A DNA stretch of 64,000 nt from an uncultured Lachnospiraceae bacterium (lineage in GTDB: Bacteria > Bacillota > Clostridia > Lachnospirales > Lachnospiraceae). The notes under the pieces were generated by a model. It ran no database searches and had not been told where the DNA came from. It saw only the letters and a program-made list of their open reading frames with translations. Shown piece after piece: positions 55,062-64,000 of this stretch. How positions within the stretch are numbered: position 1 is the first letter of the stretch; each line of letters starts with the position of its first letter. The stretch is from positions 1 to 64,000 of the forward strand of contig CANTEG010000011.1 of the NCBI GenBank assembly GCA_947652735.1, read 5' to 3'. Both the position numbers and the translations under genes were made by a program.

Positions 55062-58000
55062 ATGATTGGATTTAAAAGAGGAACCGCTGCTTTATTAACT
55101 TTATTTATTATGATGACTTCCTTTGGCATGGCAGATATGGATATTTGCCATGCCATGTCTGTGGGGGAGGCTGATAAAGTTGCGACAGACAGTGATGCGG
55201 CAGTTTATGAAGAAGAAACAGAAAATACCACAGAGGAACATATTACAGAAGAAAATACTACAGACACAGAAGCTGTTATAGAAACGACTACAGAAGCAGT
55301 TAAAGGTGAGAACGAAAACCAGTCTGTTACAATTGATAAAAATGAAATTGTCACAACAGATGTAAACGGGTCTGCTAATATTATATATTATGTTTTGTTT
55401 GATGGAAACGGTGCCACAGACGGCTCCATGACCAGACAGGAGTTTACATATGGAAAGCGGACAAAGCTTCCCCCAAATAAATTTAATAAAAAAGGGTATA
55501 CGTTTGCCGGATGGAATACAAAGGCGGACGGAAGCGGAAAAACTTATAAAAATAAAAGTATGGTAAAAAACCTTACAGCAAAGAACAAAGGAAAAGTTAA
55601 ATTATATGCACAGTGGGAAGCAAATAAATTCCACGTGAAATTTAACGGAAACGGAAGCACAGACGGTTCCATGAAGAAGATGACGTTTACTTATGGAACG
55701 TACCAGAAGCTTACAGCAAATACATTTACGCGAAAGGGATATCGGTTTGTGGGTTGGAACACAAAGGCAGACGGTTCGGGAAAAGCGTATGCTGACGGCA
55801 AAAAGGTGAAAAATCTCTCCGCCCAAAATGGAGAAACAAAAATACTATATGCCCAGTGGAAGAAAATAAAATATAAGATAACCTATGAGCTTGACGGTGG
55901 AACAAATAATAGTAAAAATCCGTCCTATTACTATATTACAAGTAAGAGAATCATACTTGCCGCCCCTGTAAAAAAAGGATATACGTTTGAGGGCTGGTAC
56001 AGGGATAAAAACCTTACCAAAAAGGTGACAAGGATAAACAGTGGCAGCGAGGGAAAAAAGACGCTTTATGCAAAGTGGACGCCAAATAAGTATCGTGTAA
56101 AATTTGACGGAAACGGAAGTACAGACGGTTCCATGAAGAAACTGTCGTTCACTTATGGACAGTACAAAAAGCTTACTGAAAATGCTTTTACGAGAAAAGG
56201 CTATACATTTATAGGCTGGAACACAAAGGCAGACGGTTCGGGAAAAGCGTATGCTGACGGAAAGAACGTGAAAAATCTGTCTGCCCAAAATGGAGGAACA
56301 AAAATACTGTATGCCCAGTGGAAACGGATAAAATACAAGATAACATATAACCTGGATGGTGGTGTAAACAACAGTAAGAATCCATCACATTATTATATTA
56401 CGAGCAAGAAAATAAATCTTGCCGACCCGACAAAAAAGGGCTACACATTTAAGGGCTGGTACAGGGATAAGAAGCTGACGAAACAGGGAGCAAAAATAAA
56501 CAGCGGCAGTACAGGCGTGAAAACGTTCTATGCAAAGTGGACGCCAAATAAATATTATGTGAAGTTTGATTTAAACGGCAGCAAGAGTACGGCAATGAAA
56601 AAGAAAACTTACACATATGACAAATATTACAAGCTTCCTGTGTGTTCTTATACAAGAAGAGGCTATACATTTGCAGGCTGGAATACAAAGGCAGATGGTT
56701 CGGGGAAGTCATATGATGACGGAGCCAAGGTGAAAAACCTTTATAGCACACACAAGGGAACAAGGGTGCTGTATGCCCAGTGGAAACCAATAAGGTATAC
56801 GATTAAGTATGAGCTTAACGGTGGAAAAAATGCCACGGGAGCTGCTGACCATTATTATACAAACAGAGCAGTTACACTTAAGACTCCGACAAGGAGCGGT
56901 TACACATTTGCTGGCTGGTATAAGGAATCCACATGGATAAACAAGGTGGAAAAGATAAGCACAGGACAGATAGGAAATAAGACATTTTACGCAAAGTGGA
57001 CGCCAAAAAAATATACATATACCTTTAACGGCAATGGAAACACAAGCGGCTCCATGAAAAACTATACTGCAAGTGTTGTAGGAACCACATATGATATTGC
57101 GAATGAAAATAAGTATTTAAAGGTGATTGATGTTTCTTCATGGCAGAAAAACATAAACTGGAATCAGGTTAAAAATCAGGTGGATGCAGTTATCTTACGG
57201 TGCGGCTACGGTATGGATTATACATATCAGGATGATTACGAATTTGAGAGAAATGCTGCTGAATGTGAGAGACTTGGAATTCCATATGGTGTTTACTTAT
57301 ATTCTTATGCCACGGATGATAACAGGGCAAAGAGTGAGGCGGCACACATTTTAAGGCTTCTTAAGGGCAAGAAGGTTTCACTTCCCGTATACCTTGACTG
57401 TGAGGAAGGTAACACGGCAGGCTATGCGGCAAGGGCATGTGAGGTTATTGGAAACATTGTACAAAATGCAGGTTACATGTTCGGGGTGTATGCAAATACA
57501 ACATGGTGGAATAACTATCTTCCAACGGTAACAGGATATACCAGATGGGTTGCCCAATATTTCAGCATATGCCAGTATGGTGGAAAATATGATGCATGGC
57601 AGTATTCATCATCAGGCTCTGTTACAGGTATTGATGGCAGGGTTGATATGAATGTAATGTACACAAATTTCCAGCAGGCTGATGTTGCAACGTATACACT
57701 TCCGAAAAATGAGTACGTGAAGAACGGATATACGTTTATGGGATGGAACACAAAGGCAGACGGAAGCGGAAAGACATATGCGGATGAGGCGAGCATCAAG
57801 TCATCTTCAAGGAAAAATGGGGAAATTACCCTGTATGCCCAGTGGAAGCCTACCGTATATACGATTAGTTATGTTTTGAATGACGGAAAAAACAACACGG
57901 CAAATCCGTCAAAGTATACGATTGAGTCACAAAACATCACACTTGCTGCACCAAAAAAGACTGGCTATACGTTTGAGGGATGGTATCGGGATGAGGCATA

Positions 58001-58760
58001 TAGGAAACCGACTGCGGGTATCAATGCAGGAAGCACGGGTAATAGGACATTTTATGCCAAGTGGTCTGGAAATCCATATACCGTACGATTTGATGACAAT
58101 GGAAGTACAAGCGGAAGTATGGCTGACCAGAGTTTTGTATATGGTAACAAAGCAAAGAATCTCAGAACTAACGCTTACAAACGTACAGGCTATGATTTTG
58201 CAGGCTGGAGCACAAAGGCAAACGGAGCTGGAACGGCGATTGCCAATAAGGGACTTGTTGGAGTGGGAGATAGTGCAACACAGCATCTTTCCAAAAAGGC
58301 AGGTGCCGTTGTGGTGCTTTATGCCCAGTGGAATGCACATGAGTATACCATAACCTATGAGTTGAACAGTGGTACGAACAACAAAAGAAATCCTGAAAGC
58401 TATAATGTGGAAACAAGCTTTAAAATTTACGCTCCGACAAGGGAGGGCTATGATTTTGCAGGCTGGTATACCGACAAAACGTTTGAGACAGAGTTTAATC
58501 CTGAGGCTTTGGCGGAAAAACCAAAGAATTTGAAGCTTTATGCCAAGTGGAATGTTACGTCTGAGCCTGTAAATGGCACAGTTGAAGATGATACAACTGC
58601 TGAAACAGGAACAGGTGAGATTTCAGCCACAGAAAATACAACAGTTGAAAATCCAACCAATGAAAAAGCAGCGACTGAAAATGGAATCGCTCAAGACGGG
58701 GCGGAAGCTTATGTATCAACAGACTCTCAATCTGAAAAAAATGAGTCTTTTGATGAATAA
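55062..58760 (+). CDS. large secreted B-repeat protein with a GH25 lysozyme domain inserted in a repeat
   Basis: A 1232-residue exported protein. Signal peptide (about 1-32), a Glu/Thr-rich stretch (about 40-105), then eleven InlB-type B-repeats (Flg_new/Listeria-Bacteroides family) to about residue 1165 and an acidic, Thr-rich tail. Two repeat kinds alternate: about 80-residue units with GWNTKADGSGK and about 73-residue units with GWYRDK. A GH25 muramidase domain (about 686-870; IDVSSWQ with D690, YLDCEEG with D780 and E782) interrupts the eighth repeat. No sortase or membrane anchor is visible at the C-terminus. It may bind the wall or glycans through the repeats. AGGGAGAAGG precedes the ATG. 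Confidence 0.9.
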   Translation: MIGFKRGTAALLTLFIMMTSFGMADMDICHAMSVGEADKVATDSDAAVYEEETENTTEEHITEENTTDTEAVIETTTEAVKGENENQSVTIDKNEIVTTDVNGSANIIYYVLFDGNGATDGSMTRQEFTYGKRTKLPPNKFNKKGYTFAGWNTKADGSGKTYKNKSMVKNLTAKNKGKVKLYAQWEANKFHVKFNGNGSTDGSMKKMTFTYGTYQKLTANTFTRKGYRFVGWNTKADGSGKAYADGKKVKNLSAQNGETKILYAQWKKIKYKITYELDGGTNNSKNPSYYYITSKRIILAAPVKKGYTFEGWYRDKNLTKKVTRINSGSEGKKTLYAKWTPNKYRVKFDGNGSTDGSMKKLSFTYGQYKKLTENAFTRKGYTFIGWNTKADGSGKAYADGKNVKNLSAQNGGTKILYAQWKRIKYKITYNLDGGVNNSKNPSHYYITSKKINLADPTKKGYTFKGWYRDKKLTKQGAKINSGSTGVKTFYAKWTPNKYYVKFDLNGSKSTAMKKKTYTYDKYYKLPVCSYTRRGYTFAGWNTKADGSGKSYDDGAKVKNLYSTHKGTRVLYAQWKPIRYTIKYELNGGKNATGAADHYYTNRAVTLKTPTRSGYTFAGWYKESTWINKVEKISTGQIGNKTFYAKWTPKKYTYTFNGNGNTSGSMKNYTASVVGTTYDIANENKYLKVIDVSSWQKNINWNQVKNQVDAVILRCGYGMDYTYQDDYEFERNAAECERLGIPYGVYLYSYATDDNRAKSEAAHILRLLKGKKVSLPVYLDCEEGNTAGYAARACEVIGNIVQNAGYMFGVYANTTWWNNYLPTVTGYTRWVAQYFSICQYGGKYDAWQYSSSGSVTGIDGRVDMNVMYTNFQQADVATYTLPKNEYVKNGYTFMGWNTKADGSGKTYADEASIKSSSRKNGEITLYAQWKPTVYTISYVLNDGKNNTANPSKYTIESQNITLAAPKKTGYTFEGWYRDEAYRKPTAGINAGSTGNRTFYAKWSGNPYTVRFDDNGSTSGSMADQSFVYGNKAKNLRTNAYKRTGYDFAGWSTKANGAGTAIANKGLVGVGDSATQHLSKKAGAVVVLYAQWNAHEYTITYELNSGTNNKRNPESYNVETSFKIYAPTREGYDFAGWYTDKTFETEFNPEALAEKPKNLKLYAKWNVTSEPVNGTVEDDTTAETGTGEISATENTTVENPTNEKAATENGIAQDGAEAYVSTDSQSEKNESFDE

Positions 58761-58778
58761 TTGAGGAGACTTCTGAAT

Positions 58779-59675
58779 ATGCATATATATTGCAGAGATA
58801 ATGATTTAATACTCGAGGCAGTAAATGATTTTGATATTGAAGATACGCTGGAATGTGGTCAGTGCTTTCATTTTACAAAGCTTGCCCCAAAGGAATATGA
58901 GCTTCTTGCATATGGAAAATATTTACATATAAGACAATGTGGCGACAAAGAACTGTCAAAGCCGGGCAGCTTTATTTTGTATAACACGTCAATGGAAGAT
59001 TATAATTTGGTATGGAAACGCTATTTTGATATGGATACCGATTATGGTGCCATTAAAGAAAACATAATAAATGCTGACGGACGGCTGAAAGATGTGATTG
59101 AAAACCACAGGGGAATCAGAATTTTAAATCAGGATTTTTTTGAAACGCTGATATCCTTTATTATTTCCCAAAATAAGCAGATACCTCATATCAAGCAGAT
59201 TGTTCATATGCTGTCTGAAAAATATGGTGAAGAAATTGTACTTGGCAGCGGAAGAAAAGTATACACATTTCCAACTGTGGAACGGTTATATCAGGTCAGC
59301 GATGAGGAACTTCGGGAATGTAAAGTAGGCTTTCGGGCACCCTACATTAGACAAGCTGTGGATAAGGTGTATCATGGTGAGATAAAAGGAGAAACGCTGA
59401 AAGTATTAAGCTTTCAGGGGGCAAAACAGTCTCTTATGTCAATCAAGGGTGTTGGTGAGAAAGTAGCAAATTGCGTCCTTTTGTTTGGTCTTAGATTTAC
59501 GGAAGCATTTCCTGTTGATGTGTGGATGAAAAGAATTATGGAGGAACTATATTTTCATCAGGATACAAAGAAGGATGCAATAGAAAAATTTGCATGTGAG
59601 CTTTACGGAACTAATGCAGGTTATGCCCAGCAATACTTATTTGCTTATGGACGGGAAATGGGATTAGGAAAATAA
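58779..59675 (+). CDS. OGG1-type 8-oxoguanine DNA glycosylase / lyase
   Basis: A 298-residue base-excision repair enzyme of the HhH-GPD superfamily. An N-terminal TBP-like domain (TLECGQCFHF) precedes the helical core, with FIISQNKQIPHI, the hairpin SIKGVGEKVANCV (near residue 226), the candidate Schiff-base lysine in CKVGFRAPYI and the catalytic Asp in FPVDVWMKR. It removes oxidised guanine, consistent with an anaerobe coping with oxygen stress. The start at 58779 follows GAGGAG. A TTG at 58761 is the upstream alternative. Confidence 0.88.
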   Translation: MHIYCRDNDLILEAVNDFDIEDTLECGQCFHFTKLAPKEYELLAYGKYLHIRQCGDKELSKPGSFILYNTSMEDYNLVWKRYFDMDTDYGAIKENIINADGRLKDVIENHRGIRILNQDFFETLISFIISQNKQIPHIKQIVHMLSEKYGEEIVLGSGRKVYTFPTVERLYQVSDEELRECKVGFRAPYIRQAVDKVYHGEIKGETLKVLSFQGAKQSLMSIKGVGEKVANCVLLFGLRFTEAFPVDVWMKRIMEELYFHQDTKKDAIEKFACELYGTNAGYAQQYLFAYGREMGLGK

Positions 59676-59710
59676 AATTGTGTCCAATTTGTAAAATTTG
59701 AAATTAGGGG

Positions 59711-59738
59711 TTGATTTTTTCCATAAATGGATTAAAAT
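59711..59738 (+). promoter_or_regulatory. promoter of groESL
   Basis: TTGATT (59711-59716), a 16-base spacer and TAAAAT (59733-59738), placed just upstream of the CIRCE operator. Confidence 0.75.
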
Positions 59739-59748
59739 AGTATTTATG

Positions 59749-59775
59749 TTAGCACTCAAAAGAAGTGAGTGCTAA
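59749..59775 (+). promoter_or_regulatory. CIRCE operator (HrcA binding site)
   Basis: A perfect consensus inverted repeat TTAGCACTC-N9-GAGTGCTAA, 33 bases before groES. HrcA repression relieved by heat shock is therefore expected. Confidence 0.97.
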
Positions 59776-59807
59776 AAGTAGAAAATGATTTTTAGGAGGA
59801 ATTTAGG

Positions 59808-60092
59808 ATGAAGTTATTACCGTTGGGAGACAGAGTTGTATTAAAGCAGTCAGCCGCAGAGGAAACTACAAAGTCAGGTATTGTACTTCCATCACAGGCA
59901 AAGGAAAAGCCACAGTATGCTGAGGTTGTTGAAGTAGGACCGGGAGCAGTCGTTGATGGCGAGAAGATTCCTATGGAGGTTAAGGTTGGCGATAAGGTTA
60001 TATATTCAAGATATGCTGGTTCAGAGGTTAAGCTCGGTGAGGATGAGTATATAATCGTGAAGCAGTCAGATATTCTCGCAATCGTTGAGTAG
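59808..60092 (+). CDS. groES: co-chaperonin GroES
   Basis: A 94-residue 10-kDa chaperonin that caps GroEL. Conserved opening LLPLGDRVVLK, the mobile loop (EETTKSGIVLP, about residues 18-28) that binds GroEL, and the C-terminal YIIVKQSDILAIVE. AGGAGG precedes the ATG. First gene of the CIRCE-controlled operon, followed 59 bases later by groEL. Confidence 0.98.
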   Translation: MKLLPLGDRVVLKQSAAEETTKSGIVLPSQAKEKPQYAEVVEVGPGAVVDGEKIPMEVKVGDKVIYSRYAGSEVKLGEDEYIIVKQSDILAIVE

Positions 60093-60130
60093 TCTGGCAA
60101 AAGGATATAATACGGAACCGTAAATTATAA

Positions 60131-61783
<1,653 letters not shown>

Positions 61784-61830
61784 AATCCGACATAGCCCAA
61801 GTAATATAAAATGCCTTTACGAATTAAATG

Positions 61831-61868
61831 CTCCACGTCAACTTTCGGTTGATGTGGAGTGTTTTTTT
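61831..61868 (+). terminator. groESL terminator
   Basis: CTCCACGTCAAC pairs with GTTGATGTGGAG (one G-T pair) around TTTCG, followed by a run of seven Ts. Confidence 0.92.
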
Positions 61869-61913
61869 GATTATAATAAATACCATAATAAAAATTATGG
61901 TTGGAGTGAAAAA

Positions 61914-62633
61914 ATGTATAGATACGAGAAGAAAATTTTATATTCAGATATAGATGAGAACTCAAAGATGTCCATAGAGGGAATCATGAATTCCATGCAG
62001 GATTGCATCAACATAAACTCAGAGTCTATCGGCAAGGGTGTGGATTATATGCACAAAACGAAACGGGCATGGTTTGCAATCGGCTGGAACATATATATAG
62101 ACAGATATCCCGCACTTTTTGAAAATATTGTTGTCAAGACATGGCCATACGGATTTACACCGTCGATGGGATATCGAAATGTTGTCATAACTGACAGTGA
62201 GGGAACTGATATTGTGTATGCCGACTCCGTATGGAGCCTTGTTGATACTGTATCGGGCAGACCGATTCGGATTGAGGAGGCTGATACTGAGGGCTATGTT
62301 CTTGAGGAACGGTATCAGATGGACGAGCTTAGCAGAAAAATTAAGCTGCCACGGGAATTTGAGGATATGGAAATACTAAAAGTGAGACGGTCACATATTG
62401 ATTTCAATGGTCATATGGGAAATGCAAAGTACATTCAGCTTGCAAATGAATATGTACCTGAAAATGCTGTTGTAAAGGGGATTAGGGTTGAGTACAAAAG
62501 CCAATCCAAATATGGGGAAAGTCTTCTTTTGTCAACGGCGTGTGAGGAAGTTGATGCAGGTCAAAGGTTTATCGTTAAGATAACGGGACAGGAGAAACAG
62601 GATATAAAATCTGTGGTGGAGTTTAAATTATGA
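61914..62633 (+). CDS. acyl-ACP thioesterase
   Basis: A 239-residue double-hotdog thioesterase of the plant-FatA-like bacterial family, which releases fatty acids from acyl-ACP. The first hotdog covers about residues 1-130 (AWFAIGWNIYIDRYP, ADSVWSLVDTVSGRP). The second carries HIDFNGHMGNAKYIQLANE (about residues 162-180) with the catalytic Asn/His-type residues. TTGGAG precedes the ATG at 61914. A longer frame runs back into groEL but crosses its terminator, so it is rejected. Its stop overlaps the sbcD start. Confidence 0.85.
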   Translation: MYRYEKKILYSDIDENSKMSIEGIMNSMQDCININSESIGKGVDYMHKTKRAWFAIGWNIYIDRYPALFENIVVKTWPYGFTPSMGYRNVVITDSEGTDIVYADSVWSLVDTVSGRPIRIEEADTEGYVLEERYQMDELSRKIKLPREFEDMEILKVRRSHIDFNGHMGNAKYIQLANEYVPENAVVKGIRVEYKSQSKYGESLLLSTACEEVDAGQRFIVKITGQEKQDIKSVVEFKL

Positions 62634-63742
62634 AACTAATTCATTGTGCTGATTTACATTTGGATTCAAAGTTGAATGCCAATCTTGAGGGGCAAAAGAA
62701 GCGTGAGAGAAAGGCGGAGCTGTTAAATACATTTTCGCGAATGGTTGACTATGCGGTGGAGCATAATGTGGATGCTATCATTATCGCAGGGGATTTGTTT
62801 GATACTGCAACGATATCCGTCACCGCACAAAATACTGTTAAGGCAGCCATAGTAAGTCACCCCTCAATCGATTTTTACTATCTTAAGGGAAACCATGATG
62901 CTGACGGATTTTTGGAGCACCTTGAAATGATACCTGGGAATTTAAAATTGTTTGGCGATATGTGGACAGAATATACGCTTAGTGAACATGTATCGCTGAG
63001 CGGTGTGGAGCTTTCCAGGGATAACGCAGGTCTTATTTATGGTTCCCTTGTGCTTGATAACGACAAGGTAAATATTGTTGTATTACATGGACAGGAACAT
63101 GCGTATCAGGCGAAAGGCAAAGAAGTAACCATAAGTATCTCTGACCTTAAAAATAAAGGAATTGATTATCTGGCACTGGGTCATGTACATTCTTACAAGC
63201 AGGAGAAGCTGGACAGGAGAGGTGTGTATTGCTATTGTGGCTGTCTTGAGGGCAGAGGCTTTGATGAGTGTGGAGAGCACGGTTTTGTTCTCCTTACGGT
63301 TGATGAGGAAAAGCGGAGTGTATCAACGGAATTTGTTCCTTTTGCAAAACGGCTGCTTCATACATTGGAAATTGATATCACGGGCTGTTTGGAAACAGCG
63401 GACATATCGGAACGGATAAGGAATGTTTTGGATGAGGATGCAATACCTGCAAAGGATTTGGTGAAGTTGGTTTTGACAGGCAGCGTTGATGTGGAATGTG
63501 AAAAGGATATAGGTGTATTGCTTAAAAGGTTTGAAGATGAATTTTATTTCCTAAAGATATATGATGAAACAAAGCTTGCAATTGATTTTAATGCATTCCA
63601 GTATGATGAATCCCTTAAGGGTGAGTTTGTAAGAAGTGTGATGAATGATGAGGGACTTTCTTTGGACATGAAGACGGAGATTATACGGTGTGGCATATTT
63701 GCACTTGCCGGAGAGGAGATAGGGGAAAGTGAAAATTATTAA
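62630..63742 (+). CDS. sbcD: SbcD/YhaO-type DNA repair exonuclease
   Basis: A 370-residue Mre11-like nuclease subunit. Calcineurin-like phosphoesterase motifs are all visible: HCADLHLDSK (residues 5-14), AGDLFDT (near 53), KGNHDADG (near 85), LHGQEHAY (near 145) and LGHVHSYK (near 183). It starts with ATGA overlapping the thioesterase stop and overlaps the next, SbcC-like gene by 14 bases, so the two subunits are translationally coupled. The complex processes hairpins and DNA ends. Confidence 0.9.
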   Translation: MKLIHCADLHLDSKLNANLEGQKKRERKAELLNTFSRMVDYAVEHNVDAIIIAGDLFDTATISVTAQNTVKAAIVSHPSIDFYYLKGNHDADGFLEHLEMIPGNLKLFGDMWTEYTLSEHVSLSGVELSRDNAGLIYGSLVLDNDKVNIVVLHGQEHAYQAKGKEVTISISDLKNKGIDYLALGHVHSYKQEKLDRRGVYCYCGCLEGRGFDECGEHGFVLLTVDEEKRSVSTEFVPFAKRLLHTLEIDITGCLETADISERIRNVLDEDAIPAKDLVKLVLTGSVDVECEKDIGVLLKRFEDEFYFLKIYDETKLAIDFNAFQYDESLKGEFVRSVMNDEGLSLDMKTEIIRCGIFALAGEEIGESENY

Positions 63743-64000
63743 TTGCCACGTCGAGAATTTTGGAAAACTGCACGATAAGCACTATAACTTTCAGTCAGGG
63801 CTTACGATATTGAATGAGCCAAACGGAAGCGGGAAAAGTACGCTTGCGGCATTTATCAAGGTTATGTTTTTTGGCTTTTCAGGAGAGGGAAAACGAAGCA
63901 TTCCTGAAAATGAGAGAAAGCGGTTTTTGCCATGGCAGGGCGGTGTATACGGGGGACAGCTTGTATTTGAATACAAAGGAAATACATATCAAATTGTCAG
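63729..64000 (+). CDS. SbcC/Rad50-like ATPase, N-terminal part only
   Basis: The start of a large AAA/SMC-type ATPase, cut by the window end after 90 codons. It begins at a GTG (63729) in front of KIINCHVENFGKL, followed by the Walker A motif NEPNGSGKST (near residues 30-39) and FFGFSGEGKR. Coupling with sbcD identifies it as the ATPase partner. Whether it is SbcC or the YhaN type cannot be decided from this fragment, although the short N-terminus with EPNGSGKS is closer to YhaN. Confidence 0.88.
   Translation, partial: MKIINCHVENFGKLHDKHYNFQSGLTILNEPNGSGKSTLAAFIKVMFFGFSGEGKRSIPENERKRFLPWQGGVYGGQLVFEYKGNTYQIV

Overview
The window comes from a low-GC, spore-forming Firmicute. A Lachnospiraceae-type gut Clostridium fits best: it has sigma-H, CIRCE-controlled groESL, strong AGGAGG ribosome binding sites, TTGACA/TATAAT promoters that often carry an extended TGn -10, sortase-type surface proteins, cohesin and dockerin modules, and chemotaxis and c-di-GMP genes. 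The genus cannot be fixed from this sequence. Nearly all genes are on the + strand. The exceptions are a partial tRNA-Gly at the left edge, a GGDEF-EAL gene and a DUF6062 gene.

Layout. 1-4.7 kb: tRNA-Gly (leftward), an LtaS-family sulfatase, cheX and guaB. 4.8-11 kb: a pantothenate/CoA block (panG-like reductase, a broken small ORF, panB, an MBL-fold protein, panC, panD, coaBC), with a tandem palindromic repeat between panC and panD. 11-17.3 kb: an accessory stretch with a DUF3916-like gene, a frameshifted DUF2262-like gene, two GNAT acetyltransferases, a GH43 glycosidase, a small XRE regulator, an epimerase and a tocopherol-cyclase-like gene whose start lies inside a long perfect hairpin. 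17.4-20.1 kb: pyrE, a 49-residue membrane protein, an HD hydrolase and a Ca/Na antiporter. 20.3-27.5 kb: a sortase-type SpaA/CnaB adhesin converging on a GGDEF-EAL protein, then a CheX-fusion gene and a cheY. 27.5-35 kb: hairpin repeats, two degenerate AspA/AstE-like paralogues, purL, a GH3 enzyme and a MarR regulator. 35-43.6 kb: a housekeeping run (rsmE, cysteine desulfurase, thiI, tex, cysS, mrnC, rlmB, sigH), then tRNA-Thr. 44-51.9 kb: an unknown membrane-anchored protein, a dockerin-bearing glucosaminidase next to a membrane-anchored cohesin protein, glnS, a DUF2225 gene and a papain-like gene. 52-64 kb: a DUF6062 gene, a chemoreceptor, a giant B-repeat/GH25 lysozyme, an OGG-type glycosylase, groESL, an acyl-ACP thioesterase, sbcD and the start of sbcC.

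How the parts fit. panG to coaBC covers ketopantoate to 4'-phosphopantothenate-derived CoA precursors. The desulfurase/thiI pair supplies sulfur for tRNA thiolation. The adhesin, GGDEF-EAL protein, CheX/CheY proteins and chemoreceptor point to a motile cell that switches to attachment. The strongest candidate for an undescribed system is the adjacent dockerin-autolysin and cohesin-anchor pair, which looks like a one-to-one, non-cellulosomal device for holding a peptidoglycan hydrolase at the membrane. Other notable points are the GH25 domain inserted inside a repeat, the start-site hairpin at 16.4 kb and the paired AspA-like proteins that have lost zinc ligands.
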